This document shows, in pieces, positions 6,713-14,288 of a stretch of 21,922 bases of DNA (within the stretch, counting starts at the first letter, position 1; each line of letters begins with the position of its first letter). Source of the DNA: Kingella pumchi (GTDB taxonomy: Bacteria; Pseudomonadota; Gammaproteobacteria; Burkholderiales; Neisseriaceae); assembly GCF_022288825.1 (NCBI RefSeq), contig NZ_JAKOOW010000001.1, forward strand, positions 14,499-36,420, written 5' to 3'. The notes beneath the pieces were generated by a model. That model had not been told where the DNA came from. It saw only the letters and a list, made by a program, of their open reading frames with translations, and made no database searches. The position numbers and the translations under genes were made by a program.

Positions 6713-7963
6713 TCAGCCGGCAAACACCGGCAGTTTGCCCATCATGCCCAGCACCATCGCGGCGATGTTGGCCAGGCCGAACAGCAGCACCCACAGCATC
6801 ATGCCGTAGCCGCCGTAAACGCTGTAGCCGCGGCCGGTGCCGAATTTTTTGCGCGCGGCGTACAACAGCGCGGCGGGAGTCAGCGCCGTCCAGACCGTTG
6901 CCACCAGCCCGACATAGGCGATTACGGTAACGAAACCGCCCGGCCAGCGCAGGCTGAACAGCAAGGGCGGCAAAAAGGTAATCAGCGCGGCTTTGCTGCG
7001 GCCGGCGCGGCTGTCGTCAAAGCCGAACAAATCGGTAATGTAGTCGAACAGGCCGAGGGTGACGCCGAGAAAGGAGCTGGCGATGGCGGTGTAGGAGAAA
7101 AACGCGAGAATCTGCGCCATGCTGCCGGTGGCGGTGAATTTGGAAAGCTCGGCAATCAGCACGCCGACTTTGCCTTCGGCGGCAATCACCGGCCCGAAGG
7201 CGGAGCGCGGCAGATTGCCCTGCACCGCCAGCTGCCACAGCGCATAAACCACCAGCGCGATCAGGGTGCCGCCCCACAATGCGCGCGACACTTTGCGCGC
7301 GTCGCCGCGAAAATATTTCAGCAGGCTGGAAACGTTACCGTGAAAGCCGAAAGAAGCCAGGCACACCGGCAGCGCGGCGCCGACGAATATCCAGTAGGAA
7401 GTATCGGCGGGAGCCGCCGAATCGAGCAGCACCGGCAGTTTTGCCGAACCGATCAGGCCGCCGGTTGCCCAGATAAACGACAGCACCAGGCCGCCGATCA
7501 GAATCGAAGTGAAGCGATCCACCAGCCGCGCCGACCACCACACGCAGCCGGCAAATACCAGCGCAAACAGCAGCTGCCCCATCCACAGCGGCGCGCCGTC
7601 GGGCGAAGGTGCCGGCAGCAGGCCGCCGAGCGCGCCGGCGGTCAGGCCGCCGCCGGCGGTGATGTAGGCATAGGTCAGCAGATACAGCACAAAGGCCACC
7701 GACAGGCCGTTAACGATATTCCACGGCCGACCGAGCAGGTCTTTGACCATGGTGTCGAAATTGGCGCCGTGCGGGTAGTGGGTGTTGGCTTCGAGAATCA
7801 TCAGCCCGGACGTGAGCATGGAAAACCAGGTATAGAGCAGCACCAAAAGCGAGCCGGCAAACCAGATGCCGGAAGTGGCGGTGGGGTTGGCCAGCATGCC
7901 GGCGCCGATAACGGTGCCGGCGATAATCATGGCGCCGCCGAACAGCGAGGGTTGTTTGTTCAT
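6713..7963 (-). CDS. mtr: Aromatic amino acid permease, Mtr/TyrP (HAAAP) family
   Basis: Inner-membrane proton-coupled carrier for aromatic amino acids, most like the tryptophan permease Mtr of E. coli (414 residues; 416 here). The N-terminal GGAMIIAGTVIGAGMLANP is the family signature of the first helix, followed by TWFSMLTSGLMILEANTHYP, DLLGRPWNIVNGLSVAFVLY, CLASFGFHGNVSSLLKYF and SSFLGVTLGLFDYITDLFGF, all closely matching Mtr blocks I remember. About 11 hydrophobic spans can be read. Substrate preference between tryptophan and tyrosine cannot be fixed from sequence alone. The symbol refers to the tryptophan permease, not to the Neisseria MtrCDE efflux pump. The ribosome binding site (GAAAGACC) is modest. 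Confidence 0.87.
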   Translation of the reverse strand: MNKQPSLFGGAMIIAGTVIGAGMLANPTATSGIWFAGSLLVLLYTWFSMLTSGLMILEANTHYPHGANFDTMVKDLLGRPWNIVNGLSVAFVLYLLTYAYITAGGGLTAGALGGLLPAPSPDGAPLWMGQLLFALVFAGCVWWSARLVDRFTSILIGGLVLSFIWATGGLIGSAKLPVLLDSAAPADTSYWIFVGAALPVCLASFGFHGNVSSLLKYFRGDARKVSRALWGGTLIALVVYALWQLAVQGNLPRSAFGPVIAAEGKVGVLIAELSKFTATGSMAQILAFFSYTAIASSFLGVTLGLFDYITDLFGFDDSRAGRSKAALITFLPPLLFSLRWPGGFVTVIAYVGLVATVWTALTPAALLYAARKKFGTGRGYSVYGGYGMMLWVLLFGLANIAAMVLGMMGKLPVFAG

Positions 7964-7997
7964 AAGGTCTTTCGTCGGACGAAAAGGAAAAAGGGTT

Positions 7998-8051
7998 TTC
8001 AGGCTGCTTTCGCGCTTTCAGGCTGCCTGCAGGAAACAAGCAGCCTGAAAG
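7998..8051 (-). terminator. Triple-DUS hairpin region after spoT
   Basis: Three DUS cores (8040-8049 forward, 8017-8026 and 7998-8007 reverse) lie within 54 bases. The first can pair with either of the other two in a 12-bp stem, downstream of the spoT stop. No T run is present. Confidence 0.5.
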
Positions 8052-8072
8052 TAAAACCGAAAGGCGGCGGGG

Positions 8073-10235
8073 CTATTCGCGCACGACTTTGCGTACCTGC
8101 GGAATCTGGTGCAGGTTTTCGGTAATCTGCTGCAGGTGTTTCAAATCGCGCACATTGAGCTGGAAGCGGAATTCGGCAAAACCTTCGCTGCCGGGCTGGG
8201 CGCTGGTGAGGGTATCGACCGAGGCGATGTTGCCGCCGCTGTCGGAAATGGCGGAAGTGATGGCGGCCAGCAGGGCGTGGGTATCGACGGAAGAGACGGT
8301 TACCACGGTATCGTACAGGCGGTGGCCGACGGCGATGTCCGCCCAATCGGCATCCAGCTGGTGCTCGGGATCGGTTTTCAAAAGCAGCGGGCAGGTGTCG
8401 CGGTGGACGAACATGCCCTGGTCTTTGACGATTACGGCGCGCACGTTGTCGCCCGGAATCGGCATGCAGCATTTGCCCAGATGGGCGCGGCTGGTTTCGT
8501 TGCCGAAGATTTTGACGGTGCCGAGTTTGACTTCGCCGCCCAGATGGCGGCCGGCCAGCGCCGCCACTTCCATCGCCACCGATACCGGCTGGGTGCGGCC
8601 GAGACCGATGTCGTACAGGATGTCGTCGAATCGGATTTGGCGCGCCTGCAGATCTTCAAGGTATTTTTCCATCAGCTCGTCCGATTCGGCGATGCGGCGC
8701 GGCAGCAGGCTGGAAAGGGCGCTGGCCAGCAGGCGCTCGCCCAGGGCGACGGCATCTTCGCGGCTGGTGTTTTTGATGTAGCTGCGGATGGCGCTGCGGG
8801 CGCGGCTGGATGCGGCGAACGACAGCCACGCCGGGCTGGGCTTGCCGTGATCGGAAGTGATGATTTCGACGGTGTCGCCGGTTTTAAGCACGGTGCGCAG
8901 CGGCACCGGGGTTTTATTGACGCGGGCGCCGACGCAGCGGTTGCCGATGTCGGTATGCACGGCGTAGGCAAAATCAATCGGAGTGGCGCCGCGCGGCAGG
9001 GTGAAAATCTTGCCTTTGGGCGTGAAGATATAGACTTCGTTGGGAAACAGATCGACTTTGACGTGCTCAAGAAACTCAATGGCGTTGTCGCTGCGGGTTT
9101 GTAGATCGAGAATGCTCTGCAGCCATTGGTTGGTGCGCAGCGAGGCTTCGTCTTCCTTGCCTTCGCCGGCTTTGTAGGCCCAATGGCTGGCCACGCCCGA
9201 TTCGGCGATGCGGTGCATTTCGCGGGTACGGATCTGCACTTCTATCGGCAGGCCGTAAGGGCCGGTGAGCGTGGTGTGCAGGCTTTTGTAGCCGTTGCTT
9301 TTGGGGATGGCGATGTAGTCTTTGATTTTGCCCGGCCGCGGTTTGTACAGGCTGTGCAGCGCGCCCAGCGCGGTATAGCAGGCGGAGACGCTGTTGACGA
9401 TTACGCGAAAGCCGTAGATATCCAGCACTTCTTCAAAGCGCAGGTGTTTGGACACCATTTTCTGGTGGATGTTGTAGAGGTTTTTCTCGCGCCCCTGAAT
9501 CTGCGCTTCGATATTGGCGCCGGTCAGCAGCAGGCTGAATTCGCGCAGCACGCGTTCGATGACGTCGTGCCCGCTTTTTTTGAATTCGGCCATCGCCCTT
9601 TGCAGCACGCGGTAGCGCGAAGGGTGCATGGCCTGGAAAGACAGGTCCTGCAGCTCGCGGTAAACATGATTCAGCCCCAGCCGGTTGGCGATGGGGGCGT
9701 ACACTTCCAGCGTTTCGGTGGCGATGCGGTGGCGGCTTTGCGCGTTTTTGGCGCCGAGGGTGCGCATATTGTGCAGGCGGTCGGCGAGTTTGACGATAAT
9801 CACCCGCACGTCGCGGGTCATCGCCAGAATCAGTTTGCGGAAACTCTCGGCCTGGTGTTCGGCCTGGCTGTCGTATTCGAGTTTGTCGAGTTTGGATAAG
9901 CCGTCCACCATCTCGGCAACGGTATCGCCGAAGCCTTCGGCAATCTGCGCCTTGCCGGTCGGCGTGTCTTCCAGCACGTCGTGCATCAGGCCGGCGCACA
10001 GGGTTTGCAGATCCATGCGCCAGCCGGCCAGCTCGGCGGTTACGCTGATGGGGTGGGTGATATAGGGCTCGCCGCTCTGCCGCTTTTGCGAACCGTGGGC
10101 GCGAAAGGCGAAAGCGCAGGCTTTTTCCAGCACCTGCAGGTCTTCCGCACTCAGGTAGTCGGCTTTGCGAAACAGCATCTCGCGCACGGGGGCGGTGATG
10201 CTGTCGTAATCGGCAAGGGGCGGCGGAACGCTCAT
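8073..10235 (-). CDS. spoT: Bifunctional (p)ppGpp synthetase/hydrolase SpoT
   Basis: Makes and degrades the stringent-response alarmone (p)ppGpp. All RSH domains are present in 720 residues: the HD hydrolase with H47, H85-D86 (LMHDVLEDT) and D152 (KLADRLHN), which argues for an active hydrolase; the synthetase with GREKNLYNIHQKM (248-260), DIYGFRVIV (272-280) and EVQIRT (332-337); a TGS domain (NEVYIFTPKGKIFTLPRGAT); the conserved Cys-Cys segment CCMPIPGDNVRAV; and a C-terminal ACT domain starting at YDTVVTVSS. Last gene of gmk-rpoZ-spoT. The strong GAGGGGG ribosome binding site overlaps the rpoZ stop codon, nine bases before the ATG, so the two are likely translationally coupled. Confidence 0.96.
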   Translation of the reverse strand: MSVPPPLADYDSITAPVREMLFRKADYLSAEDLQVLEKACAFAFRAHGSQKRQSGEPYITHPISVTAELAGWRMDLQTLCAGLMHDVLEDTPTGKAQIAEGFGDTVAEMVDGLSKLDKLEYDSQAEHQAESFRKLILAMTRDVRVIIVKLADRLHNMRTLGAKNAQSRHRIATETLEVYAPIANRLGLNHVYRELQDLSFQAMHPSRYRVLQRAMAEFKKSGHDVIERVLREFSLLLTGANIEAQIQGREKNLYNIHQKMVSKHLRFEEVLDIYGFRVIVNSVSACYTALGALHSLYKPRPGKIKDYIAIPKSNGYKSLHTTLTGPYGLPIEVQIRTREMHRIAESGVASHWAYKAGEGKEDEASLRTNQWLQSILDLQTRSDNAIEFLEHVKVDLFPNEVYIFTPKGKIFTLPRGATPIDFAYAVHTDIGNRCVGARVNKTPVPLRTVLKTGDTVEIITSDHGKPSPAWLSFAASSRARSAIRSYIKNTSREDAVALGERLLASALSSLLPRRIAESDELMEKYLEDLQARQIRFDDILYDIGLGRTQPVSVAMEVAALAGRHLGGEVKLGTVKIFGNETSRAHLGKCCMPIPGDNVRAVIVKDQGMFVHRDTCPLLLKTDPEHQLDADWADIAVGHRLYDTVVTVSSVDTHALLAAITSAISDSGGNIASVDTLTSAQPGSEGFAEFRFQLNVRDLKHLQQITENLHQIPQVRKVVRE

Positions 10236-10244
10236 AAAGCCCCC

Positions 10245-10451
10245 TCAGCGGCCGCGGTTGAGAATTTCTTCGCCCACTTGGCCGGCGGCGATTTCGCGTA
10301 GCGCGGTTACGGTGGCTTTGTTGTTGCGGACATCGTCAACCAGCGGGTCGGTACCGTTTTCCAGTTGGCGGGCGCGGCGGGCGGCGATCAGGGTCAGGTC
10401 GAAATGGTTGGGGATTTTGGTGATGCAGTCTTCTACGGTAATGCGTGCCAT
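10245..10451 (-). CDS. rpoZ: DNA-directed RNA polymerase omega subunit
   Basis: Small subunit that helps assemble RNA polymerase and, in proteobacteria, forms part of a ppGpp binding site. The 68 residues start with MARITVEDCITKIPNHFDLTLIAARRARQL, the family hallmark, and end in a short tail; length is normal for Neisseriaceae. It lies between gmk and spoT. The stop codon is inside the spoT ribosome binding site. A DUS hairpin with a T run lies upstream, between it and gmk. Confidence 0.97.
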   Translation of the reverse strand: MARITVEDCITKIPNHFDLTLIAARRARQLENGTDPLVDDVRNNKATVTALREIAAGQVGEEILNRGR

Positions 10452-10483
10452 ATGCGCTCTTTCGGGTGTCGGTAAGTGATAAA

Positions 10484-10516
10484 AACGTTTTCAGGCTGCC
10501 CTCAGGCAGCCTGAAA
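10484..10516 (-). terminator. DUS-pair intrinsic terminator or attenuator between gmk and rpoZ
   Basis: DUS copies at 10506-10515 and 10490-10499 form a perfect 12-bp stem with a CTCA loop (TGAG on the transcribed side). On the minus strand the stem is followed within four bases by five T. It lies 18 bases past the gmk stop and about 35 before rpoZ. Confidence 0.65.
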
Positions 10517-10534
10517 CAAGGGAACGGCCAAATT

Positions 10535-11152
10535 TTAAGTATTTTGCAATATTTTTTCAATTGCTTTACGTTGCCGCCGCAGACTGCAGCGCTGGGCGCG
10601 GACAATCGCCAGCAGCTCGGCTTCGGCCTGATCGAGATCGTGGTTAATGACCGCGTAATCGAAAGACAGCGCTTCCTGAATTTCCTCGGCGGCCAAACCC
10701 AGCCGGCGCTCGATGACTTCGGCGCTGTCGGTGCCGCGCCCGCGCAGGCGCTCGGCCAGCACCGCCAGCGACGGCGGCAGGATAAAAATGCCCACCGCTT
10801 CGGGCAGCGCGCGGCGCACTTGGGCGGCGCCCTGCACGTCGATTTCCAAAATCACGTCGTAGCCGGCCTCGCTCATCTGCCGCACCGATTCGATGCCGGT
10901 GCCGTAGAAATTGCCGAACACTTCGGCGTGTTCGAGAAAAGCGCCCTGCCCGATCAGTTCGACAAACTCTTCGCGGCTGACGAAATAATAGTGGCAGCCG
11001 TGCTCTTCGCCCTCGCGCGGGGCGCGGGTGGTGTGCGACACCGATACGCGGATTTGCGGCTGCGCGGCGGTCAGGCGCGATACCAGCGTGGTTTTACCGG
11101 TGCCCGATGCGGCGGAAACAATAAAAATATTGCCGGGTTCGACTGCGTTCAT
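10535..11152 (-). CDS. gmk: Guanylate kinase
   Basis: Phosphorylates GMP to GDP with ATP, feeding GTP, dGTP and ppGpp pools. The 205-residue protein has the P-loop AASGTGKTTL (residues 14-23), the GMP-binding segment SVSHTTRAPREGEEHGCHYYF, the EHAEVFGNFYGT block, VILEIDVQGA, and the lid ERLRGRGTDS. Length is standard. The ATG at 11152 has GGAG seven bases upstream. It is the first gene before rpoZ and spoT and is divergent from pyrG across a 194-base region with DUS copies and likely promoters for both directions. Confidence 0.97.
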   Translation of the reverse strand: MNAVEPGNIFIVSAASGTGKTTLVSRLTAAQPQIRVSVSHTTRAPREGEEHGCHYYFVSREEFVELIGQGAFLEHAEVFGNFYGTGIESVRQMSEAGYDVILEIDVQGAAQVRRALPEAVGIFILPPSLAVLAERLRGRGTDSAEVIERRLGLAAEEIQEALSFDYAVINHDLDQAEAELLAIVRAQRCSLRRQRKAIEKILQNT

Positions 11153-11187
11153 ACTTGGCTCCGATTGCGGATAAGGGGAAGGCGCCG

Positions 11188-11196
11188 ATTATGCCA
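11188..11196 (-). promoter_or_regulatory. Possible extended -10 promoter for gmk
   Basis: On the minus strand TGGCATAAT resembles an extended -10 element and lies about 36 bases before the gmk ATG. No good -35 box is seen at the right distance. Confidence 0.35.
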
Positions 11197-11291
11197 CAGC
11201 CGGCAGGGCAATGCTTTCAGGCTGCCTGAAAAGCGCCGGTTCAAAGCAGCCTGAAAGCCGTTTGGCCGCCGTTTCAGGCTGCCTGCCGCTC

Positions 11292-11319
11292 TTGCTTTTC
11301 AAACGGTTTACGGTAAAAT
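11292..11319 (+). promoter_or_regulatory. Likely sigma-70 promoter for pyrG
   Basis: TTGCTT (11292-11297) and TAAAAT (11314-11319) are separated by 16 bases, and the predicted start lies about 20 bases before the pyrG ATG. It begins ten bases after the last DUS in the divergent region. Confidence 0.5.
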
Positions 11320-11346
11320 CGCGCTTTCCGACACAGGCAGCACACC

Positions 11347-12978
11347 ATGACAAAATTTATCTTTGTAACCGGCGGCGTCGTCTCTTCATTAGGAAAAGGC
11401 ATCGCCGCCGCTTCTATTGCCACCATTCTCGAATCGCGCGGGCTGGATGTAACCATGCTCAAGCTCGATCCCTATATCAACGTCGATCCCGGCACCATGA
11501 GCCCCTTCCAGCACGGCGAAGTGTTCGTAACCGACGACGGCGCGGAAACCGACCTTGATTTGGGGCATTACGAACGCTTCATCAACGCCACCATGAGCCG
11601 CCGCAACAGCTTCTCCACCGGCCAGGTGTACGAAAGCGTCATCGCCAAAGAACGGCGCGGCGACTATCTGGGCGGCACAGTGCAGGTGATCCCGCACATC
11701 ACCGACGAAATCAAACGCCGCATCCACGAAGGCGCAGCGGGCAAAGACGTGGCGATTGTGGAAATCGGCGGCACGGTGGGCGACATCGAGTCGCTGCCGT
11801 TTTTGGAAGCCATCCGCCAGATGCGCAGCCAGCTTGGCCGCAGCAACACCCTGTTTGTCCACCTTTCCTACGTTCCCTACATCGCCGCCGCCGGCGAAAT
11901 CAAAACCAAGCCCACCCAGCACTCGGTGAAAGAGCTGCGCGAAATCGGCATCCAGCCCGACGTGCTGATCTGCCGCATGGATCGCCCGCTGCCCGAAGAA
12001 GAGCGGCGCAAAATCGCCCTGTTTTGCAATGTCGAAGAACGCGCGGTGGTCGGCAGCTACGATGCCGCGAGCATTTACGAAATCCCCGAAATGCTGCACA
12101 GCCAGGGCATCGACAACATCATCACCGAGCAGCTTCAGCTTAACGTGCGCCAGGCCGATCTGACCGACTGGAAAAAAATTGTTTACGCGATCAAAAACCC
12201 GCAGCACACCGTGCGCCTGGCGATGGTCGGCAAATACGTCGATCTCACCGAGTCCTACAAATCACTCACCGAAGCGCTCAAACACGCCGGCATCCACACC
12301 AATACCGACGTGCAAATCACCTATATCGACAGTGAAAGCATCGAACGGGACGGCACCGGCTGCCTGCAGGGCTTCGATGCCGTACTGGTGCCCGGCGGCT
12401 TCGGCGTGCGCGGCGTGGAAGGCAAAATCGCCGCCGCCCGCTACGCCCGCGAGCACAAAGTCCCCTATCTGGGCATCTGCCTGGGCATGCAGATTGCCCT
12501 GATCGAATACGCCCGCGACAAAGCCGGTCTGGCCAAAGCCAATTCCACCGAGTTTGATTTGAAAACCGAAGCGCCGGTGATCGCCCTGATCGACGAATGG
12601 CAGACCGCCGACGGCAGCGTGGAAACCCGCGACGAAAACGCCGATTTGGGCGGCACCATGCGGCTGGGTGCGCAGGAAGTCGAACTCAAAGCCGGCAGCC
12701 TCGCCGCCAAAATCTACGGCGCCGGAGAAATCCGCGAACGCCACCGCCACCGCTACGAAGTCAACAACCGCTACCTGCCGCAGCTCGAAGCAGCCGGTTT
12801 GGTGATCGGCGGCGTCTCCGCCGGACGCGAGCGGCTGGTGGAAACCATCGAACTGCCGCAAAACGTGCATCCGTGGTTCTTCGCCTGCCAGTTCCACCCC
12901 GAGTTCACTTCCACCCCGCGCAAAGGCCACCCGCTGTTTGCCGCCTACATCAAGGCCGCGCTGGCAAACAAAGCCTGA
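11347..12978 (+). CDS. pyrG: CTP synthase
   Basis: Forms CTP from UTP, ATP and glutamine. The synthetase domain begins MTKFIFVTGGVVSSLGKGIAAAS (P-loop) with KLDPYINVDPGTMSPFQHGEVFV and GGTVGDIES; the glutaminase domain carries the catalytic triad C378 (GICLGMQ), H517 and E519 (QFHPEF). The 543 residues match the usual length (545 in E. coli). No DUS core lies within the coding region. The ribosome binding site is weak, with only AGG in AGGCAGCACACC before the ATG. A strong DUS terminator follows 15 bases after the stop. Confidence 0.98.
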   Translation: MTKFIFVTGGVVSSLGKGIAAASIATILESRGLDVTMLKLDPYINVDPGTMSPFQHGEVFVTDDGAETDLDLGHYERFINATMSRRNSFSTGQVYESVIAKERRGDYLGGTVQVIPHITDEIKRRIHEGAAGKDVAIVEIGGTVGDIESLPFLEAIRQMRSQLGRSNTLFVHLSYVPYIAAAGEIKTKPTQHSVKELREIGIQPDVLICRMDRPLPEEERRKIALFCNVEERAVVGSYDAASIYEIPEMLHSQGIDNIITEQLQLNVRQADLTDWKKIVYAIKNPQHTVRLAMVGKYVDLTESYKSLTEALKHAGIHTNTDVQITYIDSESIERDGTGCLQGFDAVLVPGGFGVRGVEGKIAAARYAREHKVPYLGICLGMQIALIEYARDKAGLAKANSTEFDLKTEAPVIALIDEWQTADGSVETRDENADLGGTMRLGAQEVELKAGSLAAKIYGAGEIRERHRHRYEVNNRYLPQLEAAGLVIGGVSAGRERLVETIELPQNVHPWFFACQFHPEFTSTPRKGHPLFAAYIKAALANKA

Positions 12979-12992
12979 TGCGGACGATATCC

Positions 12993-13026
12993 AAAGCAGC
13001 CTGAAAAGCGTTTCAGGCTGCTTTTT
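12993..13026 (+). terminator. DUS-pair intrinsic terminator after pyrG
   Basis: A perfect 14-bp stem made of inverted DUS copies (12993-13006 and 13011-13024) with a 4-base loop ends in a run of five T. Confidence 0.85.
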
Positions 13027-13099
13027 GTATCTCTGATTGCTGCACGACAGCAACAGGCAGCCTGAAAAACCAATCGGCAAAGTATTTTCAGGCTGCCTG
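12993..13099 (+). repeat. Copy A of a diverged DUS-terminator repeat
   Basis: A DUS hairpin, a TTTTTGTATCTCTGATTGC segment, a forward DUS and a reverse DUS follow in the same order and spacing as in copy B (13202-13303). The unique linkers match at most positions, for example TTTTTGTxTCTCTGAxTGCxGCA. Confidence 0.7.
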
Positions 13100-13151
13100 C
13101 CGGCTTGCCCGCAATACCCGTTCAGGCAAACTGCCGCTTAAGCCCACCAAG

Positions 13152-13171
13152 ATTCCCGCCGGCATGAGAAT
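13152..13171 (+). repeat. dRS3-like neisserial repeat
   Basis: ATTCCC, eight bases, then GAGAAT: this matches the 20-base dRS3 form ATTCCC-N8-GGGAAT of meningococcus with one mismatch, and the flanks (GATTCCCGCC... and ...GAATGACG) are also like those in meningococcal repeat arrays. A single copy is seen. Confidence 0.45.
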
Positions 13172-13199
13172 GACGCCATTGGGGAAAACTCGCTGCTGC

Positions 13200-13234
13200 A
13201 AAAAGCAGCCTGAAAATCTTTCAGGCTGCTTTTT
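13200..13234 (+). terminator. Second DUS-pair terminator in the pyrG-SIMPL gap
   Basis: A 16-bp stem (13200-13215 with 13219-13234), 3-base loop, with A5 on one side and T5 on the other, so it could stop transcription from either direction. No gene ends directly before it. Confidence 0.65.
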
Positions 13235-13303
13235 GTCTCTCTGACTGCCGCATGGAAGAAACAGGCAGCCTGAAAGGCTTGCCAAACGGTTTCAGGCTGC
13301 CTG
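13202..13303 (+). repeat. Copy B of a diverged DUS-terminator repeat
   Basis: Same arrangement as copy A: DUS hairpin (13200-13234) ending in five T, TGTCTCTCTGACTGCCGCA, then a forward DUS at 13265 and a reverse DUS at 13291. About 100 unique bases separate the copies. Confidence 0.7.
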
Positions 13304-13374
13304 ATGCCGCATCGGGCAGCCTGAAACCATATCCCGCCGCCGCAAACGGCGCTACAATCGGCATCAGGCCATCG

Positions 13375-13409
13375 GCAGCCTGAAAAAGCCGCTGTATCTT
13401 TCAGGCTGC
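13375..13409 (+). repeat. DUS inverted pair upstream of the SIMPL gene
   Basis: Forward DUS at 13375-13384 and reverse DUS at 13400-13409 can form a stem of about 12 bp with a 13-base loop. It lies 38 bases before the SIMPL ATG and may be in its leader. Confidence 0.5.
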
Positions 13410-13446
13410 TTTGCCGCCCGATTGTTGCCATAGTCAGGAGAATACG

Positions 13447-14193
13447 ATGTCCGACCGCAAACCTTCCTTCGGCCTGCCGGCCGTAATTCTGTCGCTCGGC
13501 CTGCTGGCCGCCGCTTTCGTGCTCGGCTACCAGTTTAAAAACCTGCGCCAGCCGGGCGTGATTACCGTGAAAGGGCTGGCCGAAGCCCGCCACCACGCCA
13601 CCGTCGGCACCTGGCAGGTGGGCGTGAAAATCTGGGGCGGCAGCTACGCCGATGCCCGCACCAAGAGCGACAGCAAAATCAAGCGCGTCAAAGACTTTTT
13701 GCAGAGCCACGGCTTTGATGCCGCGTCCTTCCAAAGCGAAGACACCGACATCAGCGTCCACACCGATTACTACACCGACGCGCAGGGCGAGCGCCATAGC
13801 CGCGAAAACGGCTACGATGCCAAACGCACCATCGTCATTTCCACCAAGGATTTGGACAAACTCAAAACCGCGCTGGCCGCCATTCAGGATTTGCGCGCCG
13901 AAGACGACAGCGTGAATTTTGAAAATCCGAAATACTATTTGGAAAATCTGGAAAGCATCAAACGCGATCTGATCGCCAAAGCCACCCAAGACGCGCAGGT
14001 GCGCGCCGAAGAATTCGCCAAAACCGGCAACGCCAAAGTCGGCGCCATGCAGTCGGCCTCGCAGGGCTCGTTCGACATCCAGTCGCCCAACCCTTCTTCG
14101 GAAGATAACAGCGACTACGGCGGCAGCTACGACACCAGCACCGTCGAGAAAAACGTGCGGCTGGTGGTGACCATCCAATACGGCATCGAGTAA
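13447..14193 (+). CDS. SIMPL-domain (DUF541, YggE-like) membrane-anchored protein
   Basis: A 248-residue protein of the SIMPL/DUF541 family (YggE, BP26). Residues about 9-29 (GLPAVILSLGLLAAAFVLGY) form one membrane span or uncleaved signal anchor, placing the rest in the periplasm. The domain runs from ITVKGLAEARHHATVGTWQVGV through SEDTDISVHTDYYTD and KRTIVISTKDLDKLKTAL to the closing VRLVVTIQYGIE, in the family's usual order. Members form ring-like oligomers and are linked to oxidative stress; their biochemical role is not settled. The ATG at 13447 has AGGAG six bases upstream and is preferred to the ATG at 13411. The stop codon is followed directly by a DUS. Confidence 0.9.
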   Translation: MSDRKPSFGLPAVILSLGLLAAAFVLGYQFKNLRQPGVITVKGLAEARHHATVGTWQVGVKIWGGSYADARTKSDSKIKRVKDFLQSHGFDAASFQSEDTDISVHTDYYTDAQGERHSRENGYDAKRTIVISTKDLDKLKTALAAIQDLRAEDDSVNFENPKYYLENLESIKRDLIAKATQDAQVRAEEFAKTGNAKVGAMQSASQGSFDIQSPNPSSEDNSDYGGSYDTSTVEKNVRLVVTIQYGIE

Positions 14194-14232
14194 GCAGCCT
14201 GAAAGCATTTGGATTCTGACGTAAACGCACAA

Positions 14233-14277
14233 AAAAGCAGCCTGAAAACCGCTTCAAACGGTTTTCAGGCTGCTTTT
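14233..14277. terminator. Bidirectional DUS-pair terminator between SIMPL gene and coaBC
   Basis: A perfect 19-bp stem (14233-14251 with 14259-14277) with a 7-base loop, A run on one side and T run on the other, lies between two convergent genes: 39 bases after the SIMPL stop and 11 after the coaBC stop. Confidence 0.85.
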
Positions 14278-14288
14278 GGTTGGGCTGA

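Larger units (their letters stand above)
12979..13446. other. Gene-free stretch packed with DUS copies
   Basis: These 468 bases between pyrG and the SIMPL gene hold 11 DUS cores in both directions, three DUS-pair hairpins, a diverged duplication of about 105 bases (12993-13099 and 13202-13303), and a dRS3-like element. I see no credible gene: frames on both strands consist mostly of translated DUS peptides. A promoter for the SIMPL gene should lie near the right end, but I see no clear boxes. Confidence 0.75.

Noticed and set aside
6621..6794. N-terminal extension of the CopZ-like protein
   Set aside because: It would overlap the permease gene and terminator and translate a DUS; AAAGGAG marks the ATG at 6620.
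12979..13446. Regularly repeated motif considered as a CRISPR array
   Set aside because: Repeats are 10-14 bases, occur in both orientations and have irregular spacing; they are DUS copies found all over the window.
13138..14232. Long antisense open frame (364 codons) opposite the SIMPL gene
   Set aside because: It is a GC-driven shadow of the real gene; its ends consist of translated DUS (SGCL, FQAA) and it has no ribosome binding site or family motif.
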